Assembly (NCBI RefSeq): GCF_003947415.1
Contig: NZ_QHKL01000012.1
Location: 108,088 to 172,087, forward strand
Source of the DNA: Amycolatopsis sp. WAC 01376
Lineage (GTDB): Bacteria > Actinomycetota > Actinomycetes > Mycobacteriales > Pseudonocardiaceae
DNA: 64,000 bases
Reading direction: 5' to 3'
Shown here piece after piece: positions 8,317 to 15,901 of the stretch; position 1 is the stretch's first letter, and every line of letters starts with the position of its first letter. The notes beneath the pieces are model-generated. The model was not told the DNA's origin. It saw only the letters and a list, made by a program, of their open reading frames with translations, and did no database searches. Made by a program: the position numbers and the translations under genes.

Positions 8317-9387
8317 GTGACCGAAGTGTTCGGCCAGGGTACCGGCCATGAACAGGTCGTCTTCTGCCAAGACCAGGCCACCGGCCTGAAGGCCATCATC
8401 GGGATCTACTCGACGGCGCTGGGTCCGTCGCTCGGCGGAACCCGGTTCTACCCCTACGAGTCCGAGGAAGCCGCGCTCGCGGACGTCCTCGCGCTGTCGA
8501 AGGGAATGGCCTACAAGAACGCGCTCGCCGGGCTCGACCTCGGCGGCGGCAAGGCCGTCATCATCGGCGATCCCCAGAAACACAAGACCGAAGCGCTGCT
8601 TCGCGCCTTCGGCCGGTTCGTCCAGTCGCTGGGCGGCCGCTACATCACCGCCTGCGACGTCGGCACCTACGTGCAGGACATGGACATCGTCGCCCGCGAA
8701 TCGGAGTTCGTCACGGGCCGCTCGCCGGAGAACGGCGGCGCCGGCGACTCTTCGGTGCTCACCGCCTTCGGCACCTACCAGGGCATGCGCGCCTCCGCGG
8801 ACGCCGTCTGGGGCGTCCCGGACCTCGCGGGCCGCAAGGTCGGCGTCGCCGGGGTCGGCAAGGTCGGGCACATCCTGGTCGGGCATCTCATCGAGGCGGG
8901 CGCGCAGGTGGTCATCACCGACGTGTCGCCCGCGGCGATCGAACGCACCCGCGCGGCGTACCCCGGGGTCGAGGTCGTCGAAGACCTCGACAGGCTGATC
9001 CGCACCGAACTCGACGTCTTCGCGCCGTGCGCGCTGGGCGGCGTGCTCAACGACGAGACCGTCGAGCTGCTGCGCAGCAAGATCGTCTGCGGCGCGGCCA
9101 ACAACCAGCTCGCGCACCCGGGCATCGGCAAGCAACTCGACGACCGCGGCATCCTCTTCGCGCCGGACTACCTGGTCAACGCCGGTGGCGTGATCCAGGT
9201 CGACGACGAGCGGCACGGCTTCGACTTCGCGCGGGCCAAGCGCAAGACGACGGCCATCTTCGACACCACCAAGGCGGTGTTCGCGCTGGCCAAGGCCGAC
9301 GGGGTCCCGCCGTCGACGGCGGCCGCCCGGCTGGCGGAGCGCCGGATGGCCGAGGTCGGCGGACTGCGGTCGATCCTGACGGTGTAG
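8317..9387 (+). CDS. Leu/Val/Phe-type amino-acid dehydrogenase
   Basis: A 356-residue NAD-dependent dehydrogenase of the Glu/Leu/Phe/Val family, catalysing reversible oxidative deamination to the 2-oxo acid. The catalytic lysines are in KGMAYKNALAGLDLGGGK (Lys67 and Lys79). The Rossmann domain carries GVAGVGKVG, and NQL with DYLVNAGGVI completes the substrate pocket. Length matches actinobacterial valine and phenylalanine dehydrogenases; the sequence alone does not separate them here. The GTG at 8317 follows aaggag. It has its own 160-bp upstream region, so it is probably transcribed separately from kynAU. Convergent with the DUF5302 gene across two large palindromes. Confidence 0.9.
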   Translation: MTEVFGQGTGHEQVVFCQDQATGLKAIIGIYSTALGPSLGGTRFYPYESEEAALADVLALSKGMAYKNALAGLDLGGGKAVIIGDPQKHKTEALLRAFGRFVQSLGGRYITACDVGTYVQDMDIVARESEFVTGRSPENGGAGDSSVLTAFGTYQGMRASADAVWGVPDLAGRKVGVAGVGKVGHILVGHLIEAGAQVVITDVSPAAIERTRAAYPGVEVVEDLDRLIRTELDVFAPCALGGVLNDETVELLRSKIVCGAANNQLAHPGIGKQLDDRGILFAPDYLVNAGGVIQVDDERHGFDFARAKRKTTAIFDTTKAVFALAKADGVPPSTAAARLAERRMAEVGGLRSILTV

Positions 9388-9398
9388 CTCTCTGAAAC

Positions 9399-9451
9399 GC
9401 TATGAAAGGTCCTTTCCTTGCAAAATTTGCAAGGAAAGGACCTTTCATAGC
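9399..9451. terminator. 53-bp perfect palindrome, RTGAAGG class
   Basis: Arms of 26 bp (9399-9424 and 9426-9451) are exact complements around one central base; the centre reads gcaaaatttgc. Starting from ATG on either strand, the arms encode nearly the same peptide (MKGPFLAKFARKGPF). It is 11 bp after the dehydrogenase stop. No U tract. Confidence 0.7.
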
Positions 9452-9549
9452 ACTGGGGACGTGGCCACAGGGGGCTCGGAGGTGGCCGGTGTGGTGCGGT
9501 GCCGGTCCGAGGGGTTGCGAAAGCCACTTTCAGGACACCAGGTGTCCCG

Positions 9550-9612
9550 CAAGTGCAATGAAGGGGCCTTTCATAGCAAAATTTGCTATGAAAGGCCCCT
9601 TCATTGCACTTG
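9550..9612. terminator. 63-bp perfect palindrome, RTGAAGG class
   Basis: Arms of 31 bp (9550-9580 and 9582-9612) match exactly; the centre again reads gcaaaatttgc. It lies 12 bp past the stop of the minus-strand DUF5302 gene. Its core atgaaggggccttt matches the outer arms of the palindromes at 9399, 13157, 35453 and 45802. Confidence 0.7.
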
Positions 9613-9623
9613 GGCGCGGGGAC

Positions 9624-9812
9624 TCAGCCGCTCTTGCGACGGAAGGTGCGCTTGTTCGCGGCCGGGCCGTGGGCGTGCAGGTTCTTGCCGCCGGCGTTCT
9701 CGTGTGCCGAGCCCGAACGGGCCTGGGCCTGCTTGCGCTCCAGGGCCTCGCGGAACTTGCGCTTGGTGTCGTCCTCTTCGCCATCCGCTGGGGACGGTGC
9801 CGGTTCAGTCAT
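9624..9812 (-). CDS. DUF5302 small basic protein
   Basis: A 62-residue protein without signal or membrane segment. The acidic start (MTEPAPSPADGEEDD) is followed by TKRKFREALERKQAQ, then HENAGGK, HAHGPAANKRTFRRKSG. The conserved basic tail ANKRTFRRKSG is the hallmark of the actinobacterial DUF5302 family, whose function is unknown. The ATG at 9812 has a strong GGAGG seven bases upstream on the minus strand. It is a single gene ending in a 63-bp palindrome shared with the convergent dehydrogenase gene. Confidence 0.85.
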   Translation of the reverse strand: MTEPAPSPADGEEDDTKRKFREALERKQAQARSGSAHENAGGKNLHAHGPAANKRTFRRKSG

Positions 9813-9886
9813 TACTACCTCCGAGGTGACGACATGTGACGTTCTCACCCTGTCAGGAACCATCCGGATTGGCGAGTCGATTTACG

Positions 9887-10852
9887 TCACCTGGGCGGCG
9901 TGGGCAGCCGGACCGGGCCGCCGAACCGGACCCGGTCGCGCAGCAGCGGCCGCCAGCAGTGGTCGCACAGCAGGATCGGCTTCAGCCGGTTGCCGCAGTC
10001 CACGTGCTCCAGTGTGATGTCCGGTTCCTGTCCCGGCACCTCGAAGCCCCGCGACCACTCGGCGATGAACGCCAGCGCGGGGAAGAACGCGAGCCCTTTC
10101 GCCGTCAGCCGGTAGTCGTGCGCGTCGGTGCGGGTCTTCGCGGTCCCGGTCCGCAGTACGCCGACGTCCACGAGTTTCGACAGCCGCCCCGAAAGCACGC
10201 TCGGGCCGATGCCGAGTTCGCGTTCGAACTCCGAGAAGTGCCGTGCCCCGAGCAGCGCGCTCACGACGAGCCCGGTCGACCATCGGTCGCCGAGGAGTTC
10301 CATGGTGTCGGGGAAGAACATCAGCGGATCGCCCGCGAGAGACTCGGCGTCCTTGCGGCGGAAGCGTTTCGTCGCCGTCGCTTCGACGACGCCGGTGTCG
10401 TCGAGCCGCCGCGCGCGGACGTCGCGGGCGTCGACCCGGCGTTCGCAGGAGGCGCAGCCGAGCGGCGCCGAGGTCGGCAGTTCGCAGTCGAGGTGGATCA
10501 GCGTCGGCAGCACGGCACGCCGTCCCTCGACCCATTCCCGTTCCCACGCCCAGATCGAGATCAGCAGCGGCCACAACGCGAGGCCGCGTTCGGTGAGCCG
10601 GTACTCGTGCCGGGTGCGGCGCGCGTCCCGGTACGGCGTGCGGACGAGCATGCCGCCGTCGACCATTTCGCGCAGCCGCCCGGACAACGCGGTGGGGGAG
10701 ATGCCGAGCCGCAGCCGGAGTTCCTCGTACCGGCGGAAACGCAGGAACAGGCTCTGCAGGATCAGCAAGGTCCACTGGTCGCCGAGCAGTTCGAGCGCCC
10801 GGCGCAACGGATCGCCCGCCGGCCGGACGCGGTGCGCCGTCGCCTCTGTCAC
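9887..10852 (-). CDS. Tandem HxlR-family transcriptional regulator
   Basis: A 321-residue protein that contains two HxlR-type winged-helix domains in one chain; usual family members have one and are 110-150 residues. The first is about residues 10-110 (LGDQWTLLILQSLFLRFRRYEEL, ALSGRLREMV) and the second about 180-285 (LGDRWSTGLVVSALLGARHFSEF, VLSGRLSKLV). Each half is followed by a Cys pair (CASC, CDHC), perhaps metal- or redox-sensitive. It starts with GTG at 10852 and is divergent from a carotenoid oxygenase whose promoter is overlaid by a decamer direct repeat; it most likely represses that gene. A single-chain pseudo-dimer would suit such spaced repeats. Confidence 0.88.
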   Translation of the reverse strand: MTEATAHRVRPAGDPLRRALELLGDQWTLLILQSLFLRFRRYEELRLRLGISPTALSGRLREMVDGGMLVRTPYRDARRTRHEYRLTERGLALWPLLISIWAWEREWVEGRRAVLPTLIHLDCELPTSAPLGCASCERRVDARDVRARRLDDTGVVEATATKRFRRKDAESLAGDPLMFFPDTMELLGDRWSTGLVVSALLGARHFSEFERELGIGPSVLSGRLSKLVDVGVLRTGTAKTRTDAHDYRLTAKGLAFFPALAFIAEWSRGFEVPGQEPDITLEHVDCGNRLKPILLCDHCWRPLLRDRVRFGGPVRLPTPPR

Positions 10853-10890
10853 GTACGTGCCTCTCCGGTGATGTCGCTGTCAGCGTACTA

Positions 10891-10930
10891 CTGACTACAG
10901 CAGAAGAAGTCTGTTGACAGCTGACTACAG
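10891..10930. promoter_or_regulatory. Two CTGACTACAG repeats spaced 30 bp
   Basis: ctgactacag occurs at 10891-10900 and again at 10921-10930, exactly 30 bp (about three helical turns) apart on the same face. The second copy lies between the -35 and -10 elements of the carotenoid oxygenase promoter. The neighbouring double-HxlR protein is the obvious ligand. Confidence 0.55.
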
Positions 10931-10942
10931 AAATCATAGTGT
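10914..10942 (+). promoter_or_regulatory. Consensus-like promoter of the carotenoid oxygenase gene
   Basis: TTGACA at 10914-10919, a 17-bp spacer and TAGTGT at 10937-10942, 39 bp before the ATG at 10982. This is the best sigma-70/HrdB-like promoter in the window. Confidence 0.65.
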
Positions 10943-10981
10943 CTCGGCAATCGGTCAACGCGAACCAGCCGGGGAGAACCG

Positions 10982-12472
10982 ATGACCAGTACCTCCGAGC
11001 AGCCGGTCCTGGTGGCAGCCGCCGCCGGAGAACCCGAGGTCAACCCGTACCTGCTGGGCGTCTACGCCCCGGTCGGCGAAGAGCTCGACGCGAGTGAGCT
11101 CGAGGTCATCGGCAAGATCCCCGCGGACCTGAACGGCGTGTACCTGCGCAACGGCCCCAACCCGCGATTCGCGCCGGAGGGCCGTTACCACTGGTTCGAC
11201 GGCGACGGCATGATCCACGCCGTCCACCTGGAGAACGGCAAGGCCCGCTACCGCAACCGCTGGATCCGCACCAAGGCGTTCGAGGCCGAATCCGAAGCGG
11301 GCAAGGCGCTCTGGAAGGGCGTCATGGAGTCGCCCAAGAGCAACCCGTTCGGCAACTCGCACGGCCTGAACGTCAAGGACAGCGCCAACACCGACCTGAT
11401 CTTCCATCGTGGCAAGGTGCTTTCCACCTGGTACATGTGCGGCGAGCCGTACGCGGTCGACCCGCTGTCGCTGGAGACGCTGGGCGCGGAGGACTTCCTC
11501 GGCACGCTGGTCGGCGACATGATGGCGCATCCGAAGGTCGACGAGCGCACCGGCGAGATGTTCTGGTTCGACTACGGGCCGCGGCCGCCGTACCTGCGCT
11601 ACGGCGTGATCAGCGCCGACGGCAGGGTCGCGAGCACGACCGAGATCGAACTCCCCGGTCCGCGCCTGCCGCACGACATGGCGATCACCGAGAACTACGC
11701 GATCCTGATGGACTTGCCGCTGGTGCAGGACAGGGAGGCGGCGCGCAACGGCCGTCACAAGCTGGTGTTCGACCGGTCGCTGCCGAGCCGGTTCGGGGTG
11801 CTGCCTCGCTACGGTAACGGTAGCCAGATCCGCTGGTTCGAAGCCAGCCCGTGCTACATCTACCACGTCGTCAACGCCTGGGAGCAGGGCGAGGAAATCG
11901 TCCTCGACGTCTGCCGCGTCCAGCGGCCGCATGATCAATTGGCCGCCCCGGCAGCCGACGCACGCACCCCGCTCGCCAAGATGCTGTCGTACCTGCGGCT
12001 GGACGCCTCACCGCACCGCTACCGGTTCAACCTGCGGACCGGGCAGTGCCTGGAGGATCAGCTCGACGACGACAACACCGAGTTTCCGTCCGTCGACTCG
12101 AGGGTGGTCGGCGGCCGGAATCGCTTTTCCTACGCGGTGCACATCTCGCCGGATTCGACGCTCAAGTTCGACGGCCTGGTGTGCTACGACAATCGTGCCG
12201 GCGCCAAGACCGAATATCGCTTCGGTCCGGGCCGGTGGGGCAGTGAGGCGCCGTTCGCACCCCGCGACGGCGCGGCCGCCGATTCCGCTGACGGCTATCT
12301 GGTGACCTTCGTCCAGGACGAGCGCGAGGGGCGCTCGGAACTGGACATCTTCGACGCCGCCGATCTCGCTGCCGGACCCGTGGCCAGGGTCCTTTTGCCC
12401 CAGCGTGTCCCGCTCGGTTTTCACGCGACCTGGGTCCGGGCGGACCAGCTGGAACCTTCCGGTAGCCGATGA
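10982..12472 (+). CDS. Carotenoid cleavage oxygenase (RPE65/CCD family)
   Basis: A 496-residue iron-dependent oxygenase that cleaves a double bond in carotenoids or stilbenes. The four iron-binding histidines of the seven-bladed propeller can be placed: His183 (MAHPKVD), His231 (LPHDMA), His295 (YIYHVVNAW) and His481 (GFHATW). The N-terminal NGVYLRNGPNPRF and WFDGDGMIHAV motifs are typical. No carotenoid biosynthesis genes are in the window, so the substrate is open. It has a strong promoter overlapped by a likely operator, and faces the double HxlR regulator. ATG at 10982 is preceded by ggggag. Confidence 0.93.
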   Translation: MTSTSEQPVLVAAAAGEPEVNPYLLGVYAPVGEELDASELEVIGKIPADLNGVYLRNGPNPRFAPEGRYHWFDGDGMIHAVHLENGKARYRNRWIRTKAFEAESEAGKALWKGVMESPKSNPFGNSHGLNVKDSANTDLIFHRGKVLSTWYMCGEPYAVDPLSLETLGAEDFLGTLVGDMMAHPKVDERTGEMFWFDYGPRPPYLRYGVISADGRVASTTEIELPGPRLPHDMAITENYAILMDLPLVQDREAARNGRHKLVFDRSLPSRFGVLPRYGNGSQIRWFEASPCYIYHVVNAWEQGEEIVLDVCRVQRPHDQLAAPAADARTPLAKMLSYLRLDASPHRYRFNLRTGQCLEDQLDDDNTEFPSVDSRVVGGRNRFSYAVHISPDSTLKFDGLVCYDNRAGAKTEYRFGPGRWGSEAPFAPRDGAAADSADGYLVTFVQDEREGRSELDIFDAADLAAGPVARVLLPQRVPLGFHATWVRADQLEPSGSR

Positions 12473-12903
12473 TCCCCTTCGCATCCGCCCACCGGAGGGG
12501 AGTGGGCAGGTGCGCGCACGCCGGGAAGCCGTGTCCGAGTCGCCCCTTCCAGGGGGTGGGGCGACTCGGACACGGCCTTTCGCACGGCACGCCGTACCGC
12601 CCCGGCGAGCGCGCCGACCGCGGTCGCGGTGGCGAACACGATCGCGGCGACACCGGTCTCGGCGGTGAATTGAAGCTCTCCCATCGTGCCGACGACGAAT
12701 CCCGAATGGACACTCCAGGCGATCAGCGCCGTCCCGGCCGCCGCGGCCCGACTGGTCACGGCGCCGGTGACGAGCACGACGAAACCCAAGGCCACCAAGG
12801 AAAAGGCGTGATGTCGGGCGGAACCGAGTAGCCCGGCCACCGACGCCGCGACGACGACGGAGACACAACCGAACGGGAAGCCGAAGCACTCGGTTTTCCT
12901 CAT
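12421..12903 (-). CDS. Small membrane protein, doubtful C-terminus
   Basis: Residues 1-105 look real: MRKTECFGFPFGC followed by about four hydrophobic segments (SVVVAASVAGLLG, FSLVALGFVVLVTGAV, AAAAGTALIAWSV, TGVAAIVFATATAVGALAGA). After residue 110 the frame runs through the two arms of the hairpin at 12528-12576 and overlaps the end of the carotenoid oxygenase gene by 52 bp in antisense; that tail is compositionally different and may not be functional. No family recognised. The ATG at 12903 follows GGGCGG. Small integral-membrane role unknown. Confidence 0.5.
   Translation of the reverse strand: MRKTECFGFPFGCVSVVVAASVAGLLGSARHHAFSLVALGFVVLVTGAVTSRAAAAGTALIAWSVHSGFVVGTMGELQFTAETGVAAIVFATATAVGALAGAVRRAVRKAVSESPHPLEGATRTRLPGVRAPAHSPPVGGCEGDHRLPEGSSWSARTQVA
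12528..12576. terminator. Perfect 19-bp-arm hairpin after the carotenoid oxygenase gene
   Basis: gccgtgtccgagtcgcccc (12528-12546) is the exact complement of 12558-12576, with an 11-nt loop. It begins 56 bp after the carotenoid oxygenase stop and lies inside the 3' part of the convergent small membrane reading frame. Confidence 0.7.
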
Positions 12904-13278
12904 CCGCCCAGTCAACTCCACGTCACCGGACGTGCCGTCCGCGTGAACGGGTTCCCTACGCGTCGGCCGGGATTTTTGACGCCATATTGAGGAGAAGGTG
13001 AAGGGTGTCTTAGGTATCTACGTGGATTCCGGCTGCGGTTGGTCACGGACTCGATGATCGCCACGCCCCACCGGCACCAGTGGTCACAGCAGTGGCGCGT
13101 GAAGGCCCCCTTCCCTCGGCTCAGCCGAGGAAACTCGACCTTCGCACCTTGCCGAGGTACATGAAGGACCCCTTCCTGTACCTAGGCGCAAGGAAGGGGT
13201 CCTTCATGTACTCAGGCGGGCAAGGACACTGGCCACTCACGACCCCCGGCACCGACCACGCCCCCTTTGCCTTACCCC
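12904..13278. other. 375-bp intergenic stretch without a gene
   Basis: No convincing coding frame. 12904-13064 shows nothing distinctive except the promoter side of the small membrane gene. 13065-13220 is copy 1 of the 156-bp repeat. 13231-13247 carries ggccactcacgaccccc, a half-arm of the GTCGTGAGTGG hairpin class. The alpha/beta hydrolase gene ends at 13279. Confidence 0.6.
13065..13220. repeat. 156-bp exact direct repeat, copy 1
   Basis: Identical base for base to 35527-35682. It contains the left half only of the palindrome found whole at 45802-45856 (gcgcgtgaaggccccc through gctcagccgagg), a 30-bp junction, and a complete hairpin with 20-bp perfect arms at 13157-13176 and 13192-13211 (gtacatgaaggaccccttcc). 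It lies just downstream of the minus-strand alpha/beta hydrolase gene, so it may terminate it. Confidence 0.85.
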
Positions 13279-14148
13279 TCAAGCCTTCCGCGCGTGCGCG
13301 ATGATCGCGTCGGCGATCGCGGGCCACAACTGCCGCGGCAGTTCGTGCCCCATTCCGGGGAACAGCAGCAGTTCGGCGTCCGGGATCGCTTCCGCGGTCG
13401 CCTTCCCGCCGCTGACGTTGATCAGCGGGTCGCTCTCGCCGTGGATGACGAGCGTCGGGACGTGGACCTCGCGCAGCTTCGCCGTGCGGTCACCCGAAGC
13501 GACGACGGCGGCCGCCTGCCGCAACGCGCCCGCGGGGTGATTGGCCCGGTCGTAGTTGCGGGCGGACTTCATCCGCAGGAATTCGTCGTCGGACGGGTGC
13601 CCGGGCGAGCCCACGAGCTTGAACCATTCGACGCCGTCCTCGATCGCCTGCTCCCGGGTGGCGGCCGGCGGGCGCGTCAGCCCGGCGAGCGCGGCGGGCT
13701 CCGGATGCCCGACCGAGGGATCCCCGGTGGTCGACATGATCGAGGTGAGGCTCAGCAGCCGTTCCGGCGCGTCGATCGCGAGCTGCTGCACGATCATCCC
13801 GCCCATCGAGGCGCCGACGACGTGCGCCCGCCCGAAGCCGAGCGCGTCGAACAGCCCGGTGACGTCGGCGGCGAGATCGGAAAGGAGGTACGGCGCGGAG
13901 GTCAGGTCGCCGGCGGCGAGTGCGGCCAGGTCCGGCGCGGGGAGATCGTCCAGATAGGACGAGAGGCCGATGTCGCGGTTGTCGAACCGGACGACGTGGA
14001 ACCCGCCCTCGGCGAGCAGTTCGCAGAAGCCGACTTCCCACGTCACCATCTGGGCGCCGAGACCCATCACCAGGACGAGCGGCGGATCCGCGGGGGAGCC
14101 GAAGGTGTCGTATTCGAGTTCGAGACCGTTCACACGCGCGCGGGGCAT
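13279..14148 (-). CDS. Alpha/beta-fold hydrolase
   Basis: A 289-residue hydrolase. It has the oxyanion stretch LVLVMGLGAQMVTW, the nucleophile elbow VGASMGGM with catalytic Ser, an Asp in VIHGESDPLI and a final His in GMGHELP. It resembles the AKR- and non-heme peroxidase-like or 3-oxoadipate enol-lactonase-like alpha/beta hydrolases; the substrate is not predictable. The ATG at 14148 is used because the long upstream extension of this frame overlaps the divergent TetR gene. The TetR regulator 60 bp away probably controls it. Confidence 0.85.
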   Translation of the reverse strand: MPRARVNGLELEYDTFGSPADPPLVLVMGLGAQMVTWEVGFCELLAEGGFHVVRFDNRDIGLSSYLDDLPAPDLAALAAGDLTSAPYLLSDLAADVTGLFDALGFGRAHVVGASMGGMIVQQLAIDAPERLLSLTSIMSTTGDPSVGHPEPAALAGLTRPPAATREQAIEDGVEWFKLVGSPGHPSDDEFLRMKSARNYDRANHPAGALRQAAAVVASGDRTAKLREVHVPTLVIHGESDPLINVSGGKATAEAIPDAELLLFPGMGHELPRQLWPAIADAIIAHARKA

Positions 14149-14208
14149 GCCACGATCCTGCCGGAACCCCCACCATCGGACCAGGCGAAGACGGATACGG
14201 TAACCCGC

Positions 14209-14946
14209 ATGCCGACTTTCTCCGAAGACGCGGGTTCCCGGCCGAGGTCGCGCGCGGCTTCCGGACGGCAGGCGGTCACCAAGGACCGTATCGTCGACGC
14301 GGCACTGGAGCTTTCGGCCGAGTCCGGCCTGGAGAACTGGACGCTGCGGCAGCTGGCGGCCGCCGTCGACGCCTACCCCGCGGTGGTCTACCACCACGTG
14401 GGCGACCGCGACACCGTCGTGGTCGCGGTGCTGGACCGGGTGGTCGGCGAACTGATCTTGCCCGACGAGACCCTGCCGTGGCGGGACTGGTTCGACGAGT
14501 TCCTGCCGACCGTGCGGAAAGTGTTGCGCCGCTATCCCGGTTCGGCGCGGCGGCTGGCCCTGTTCGGGCCGTCGGTCGCCGCCGCCGTGCCGACCATGAA
14601 CACCGGCATCGGCCGTCTGCTCGCGGCGGGCTTCGGCACCGAGGCGCCGTTCGCCTACAACCTGCTGCTCGCCACCGCCTGCCAGTTCGTCGCGATGGAG
14701 GACGACCGCGAGAGCGCGATGGCGCTCCAGCTCGACCGGTCCGAGGGCTACGCGGCGTACCGCACCCGCGAGGATCTGCCGGGGATGGCGGCGCTGGGCG
14801 AGTCGATTTCGGCGCTGGTCGCGGATCCCGATCTCGCCGCGGGTTACTACGAGCGGCTCTACGGTTACGCCGTGCAGCGCTGTCTTGACGGGCTCGAACT
14901 TCGGCTCACCCAGTTGAACGCTCTCGGAAGTTTGACAGAGCCGTGA
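14209..14946 (+). CDS. TetR-family regulator
   Basis: A 245-residue regulator with the DNA-binding domain at about residues 25-75 (KDRIVDAALELSAESGLENWTLRQLAAAV, YPAVVYHHVGDRD) and a long C-terminal ligand-binding region with LPWRDWFDEFLPTVR typical of the TetR_C group. The ATG at 14209 begins 60 bp from the start of the divergent alpha/beta hydrolase gene, which is its most likely target. It is convergent with a second TetR gene; a terminator with a U-rich tail follows at 14996. Confidence 0.88.
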   Translation: MPTFSEDAGSRPRSRAASGRQAVTKDRIVDAALELSAESGLENWTLRQLAAAVDAYPAVVYHHVGDRDTVVVAVLDRVVGELILPDETLPWRDWFDEFLPTVRKVLRRYPGSARRLALFGPSVAAAVPTMNTGIGRLLAAGFGTEAPFAYNLLLATACQFVAMEDDRESAMALQLDRSEGYAAYRTREDLPGMAALGESISALVADPDLAAGYYERLYGYAVQRCLDGLELRLTQLNALGSLTEP

Positions 14947-14995
14947 CAGCGAATCGGCGTAGTGTGGAGGAATACCGGTGCTCGTCACCGGTCCC

Positions 14996-15039
14996 GAAGC
15001 CCCTGGCACCAACCTCCCCCTCGAGGTGCCGGGGGCTTC
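14996..15039 (+). terminator. Intrinsic terminator with C-rich loop, plus strand
   Basis: gaagcccctggcacc (14996-15010) pairs with ggtgccgggggcttc (15025-15039), one mismatch, followed by tttat. The loop aacctccccctcga is C-rich. A smaller perfect hairpin accggtg/caccggt at 14974-14992 precedes it. It can end the TetR transcript or a short separate RNA. Confidence 0.7.
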
Positions 15040-15040
15040 T

Positions 15041-15676
15041 TTATCCGTGACGCGGGGCGGCGCGCTGGATCTCGGGGAAGACCTCGCCGACCAACGTGAC
15101 CAGTGACTTGCTGAGCAGTGTGTGCACCTGCGCCCGGTTGAGCGAACCGCGGACGAGCCATTCGCGGCCCGCCGCCTTGACCATCCCGCCGAACGCGCGG
15201 ACCAGCGCGTTCAGCTCCTGCCCGTGTTCACTCTCGCGGGAGAGGCCGACGGCTTCGAGCACCCGGTCGGCCGATTCGCGATCGGCCTCTTCGAGGATCC
15301 GTTCGACCTCGAGGTCCCGGCCGATGCCCTCCGGCGCGATCGCGGCCAGCCACATCTTCTCCTGACTGGTGACCATGTCCAGGAACCAGTCGATGGCGAC
15401 GTCGGCGCGCAGTTCGAGCGGGCCCTCCGGCAGGATGTCGACGGCGAGCCTCGGCACGGTCAGCGCGCGGCGGATGATCTCCAGGTACAGCTCGCGTTTG
15501 GTGCCGAAGTAGTGGTTGATCAACCCCCTGGCGACCCCGGCCGCCGCCGCGATGTCCGAAGTGGACACTTCCGAGTAGGGACGGTCCGCGAAAAGGCGGG
15601 CCGCGCAGGCGAAGATCTGCTCCTTGCGTTCGTCCGGTTCCAGTCTCCGCCATCTCGGCGCCGGCTCGGTGGTCAT
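15041..15676 (-). CDS. TetR-family regulator
   Basis: A 211-residue regulator. The N-terminal helix-turn-helix spans residues 15-65 (RKEQIFACAARLFADRPYSEVSTSDIAAAAGVA, RGLINHYFGTKRELYLE). The ligand-binding domain is helical, with VTSQEKMWLAAIAPEG. It is unrelated in detail to the TetR at 14209. No gene is adjacent in the same direction; upstream on the plus strand is a 225-bp gap with a second C-loop terminator, and beyond it the histidine kinase gene. Target unknown. Confidence 0.88.
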   Translation of the reverse strand: MTTEPAPRWRRLEPDERKEQIFACAARLFADRPYSEVSTSDIAAAAGVARGLINHYFGTKRELYLEIIRRALTVPRLAVDILPEGPLELRADVAIDWFLDMVTSQEKMWLAAIAPEGIGRDLEVERILEEADRESADRVLEAVGLSRESEHGQELNALVRAFGGMVKAAGREWLVRGSLNRAQVHTLLSKSLVTLVGEVFPEIQRAAPRHG

Positions 15677-15739
15677 GCGGTCAATCTTCCCACGATCGAT
15701 TCAGCGCGGCCGGACAACGGCCTTATTGCTGTGACATTC

Positions 15740-15900
15740 AAAAGCAAAGTGTCAGTTAATCCGGCGTGTACCGTCTGTTGGCCCGCTGGTCTTTACCGTC
15801 TTCATTCAGGTGGCATGCCGTGCGCGCTGTCGGGGCGCGTTTGCCTCCTACCGGCCCGGCCTGGCGAGTAACCCCCCCTAGCTCGCCAGGCCCGGGCCTT
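15740..15900 (+). ncRNA. Candidate small RNA ending at a C-loop terminator
   Basis: The 225-bp gap 15677-15901 has no coding frame but ends with a terminator oriented for the plus strand (15854-15897, then cttcttat), while no plus-strand gene precedes it. A promoter-like taccgt lies near 15766. The start of the RNA is a guess; a transcript of about 100-150 nt would fit. Confidence 0.25.
15854..15897 (+). terminator. Terminator with seven-C loop, plus strand
   Basis: gcccggcctggcgag (15854-15868) pairs with ctcgccaggcccgggc (15882-15897) with one bulged base; the loop is taacccccccta plus g. A pyrimidine-rich cttcttat follows on the plus strand; on the minus strand no U tract follows, though it also lies right behind the histidine kinase gene. 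Confidence 0.6.
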
Positions 15901-15901
15901 C

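Noticed and set aside
9400..9460. Mini-genes MKGPFLAKFARKGPF on both strands at the palindrome
   Set aside because: The peptide similarity follows directly from palindromic symmetry and the shared core; there is no ribosome site, so I treat it as an observation rather than a gene.
13267..14208. Long open frame upstream of the TetR gene on the plus strand
   Set aside because: It is antisense to a well-supported alpha/beta hydrolase and has the Arg/Gly/Pro-rich composition of shadow frames in high-GC DNA.
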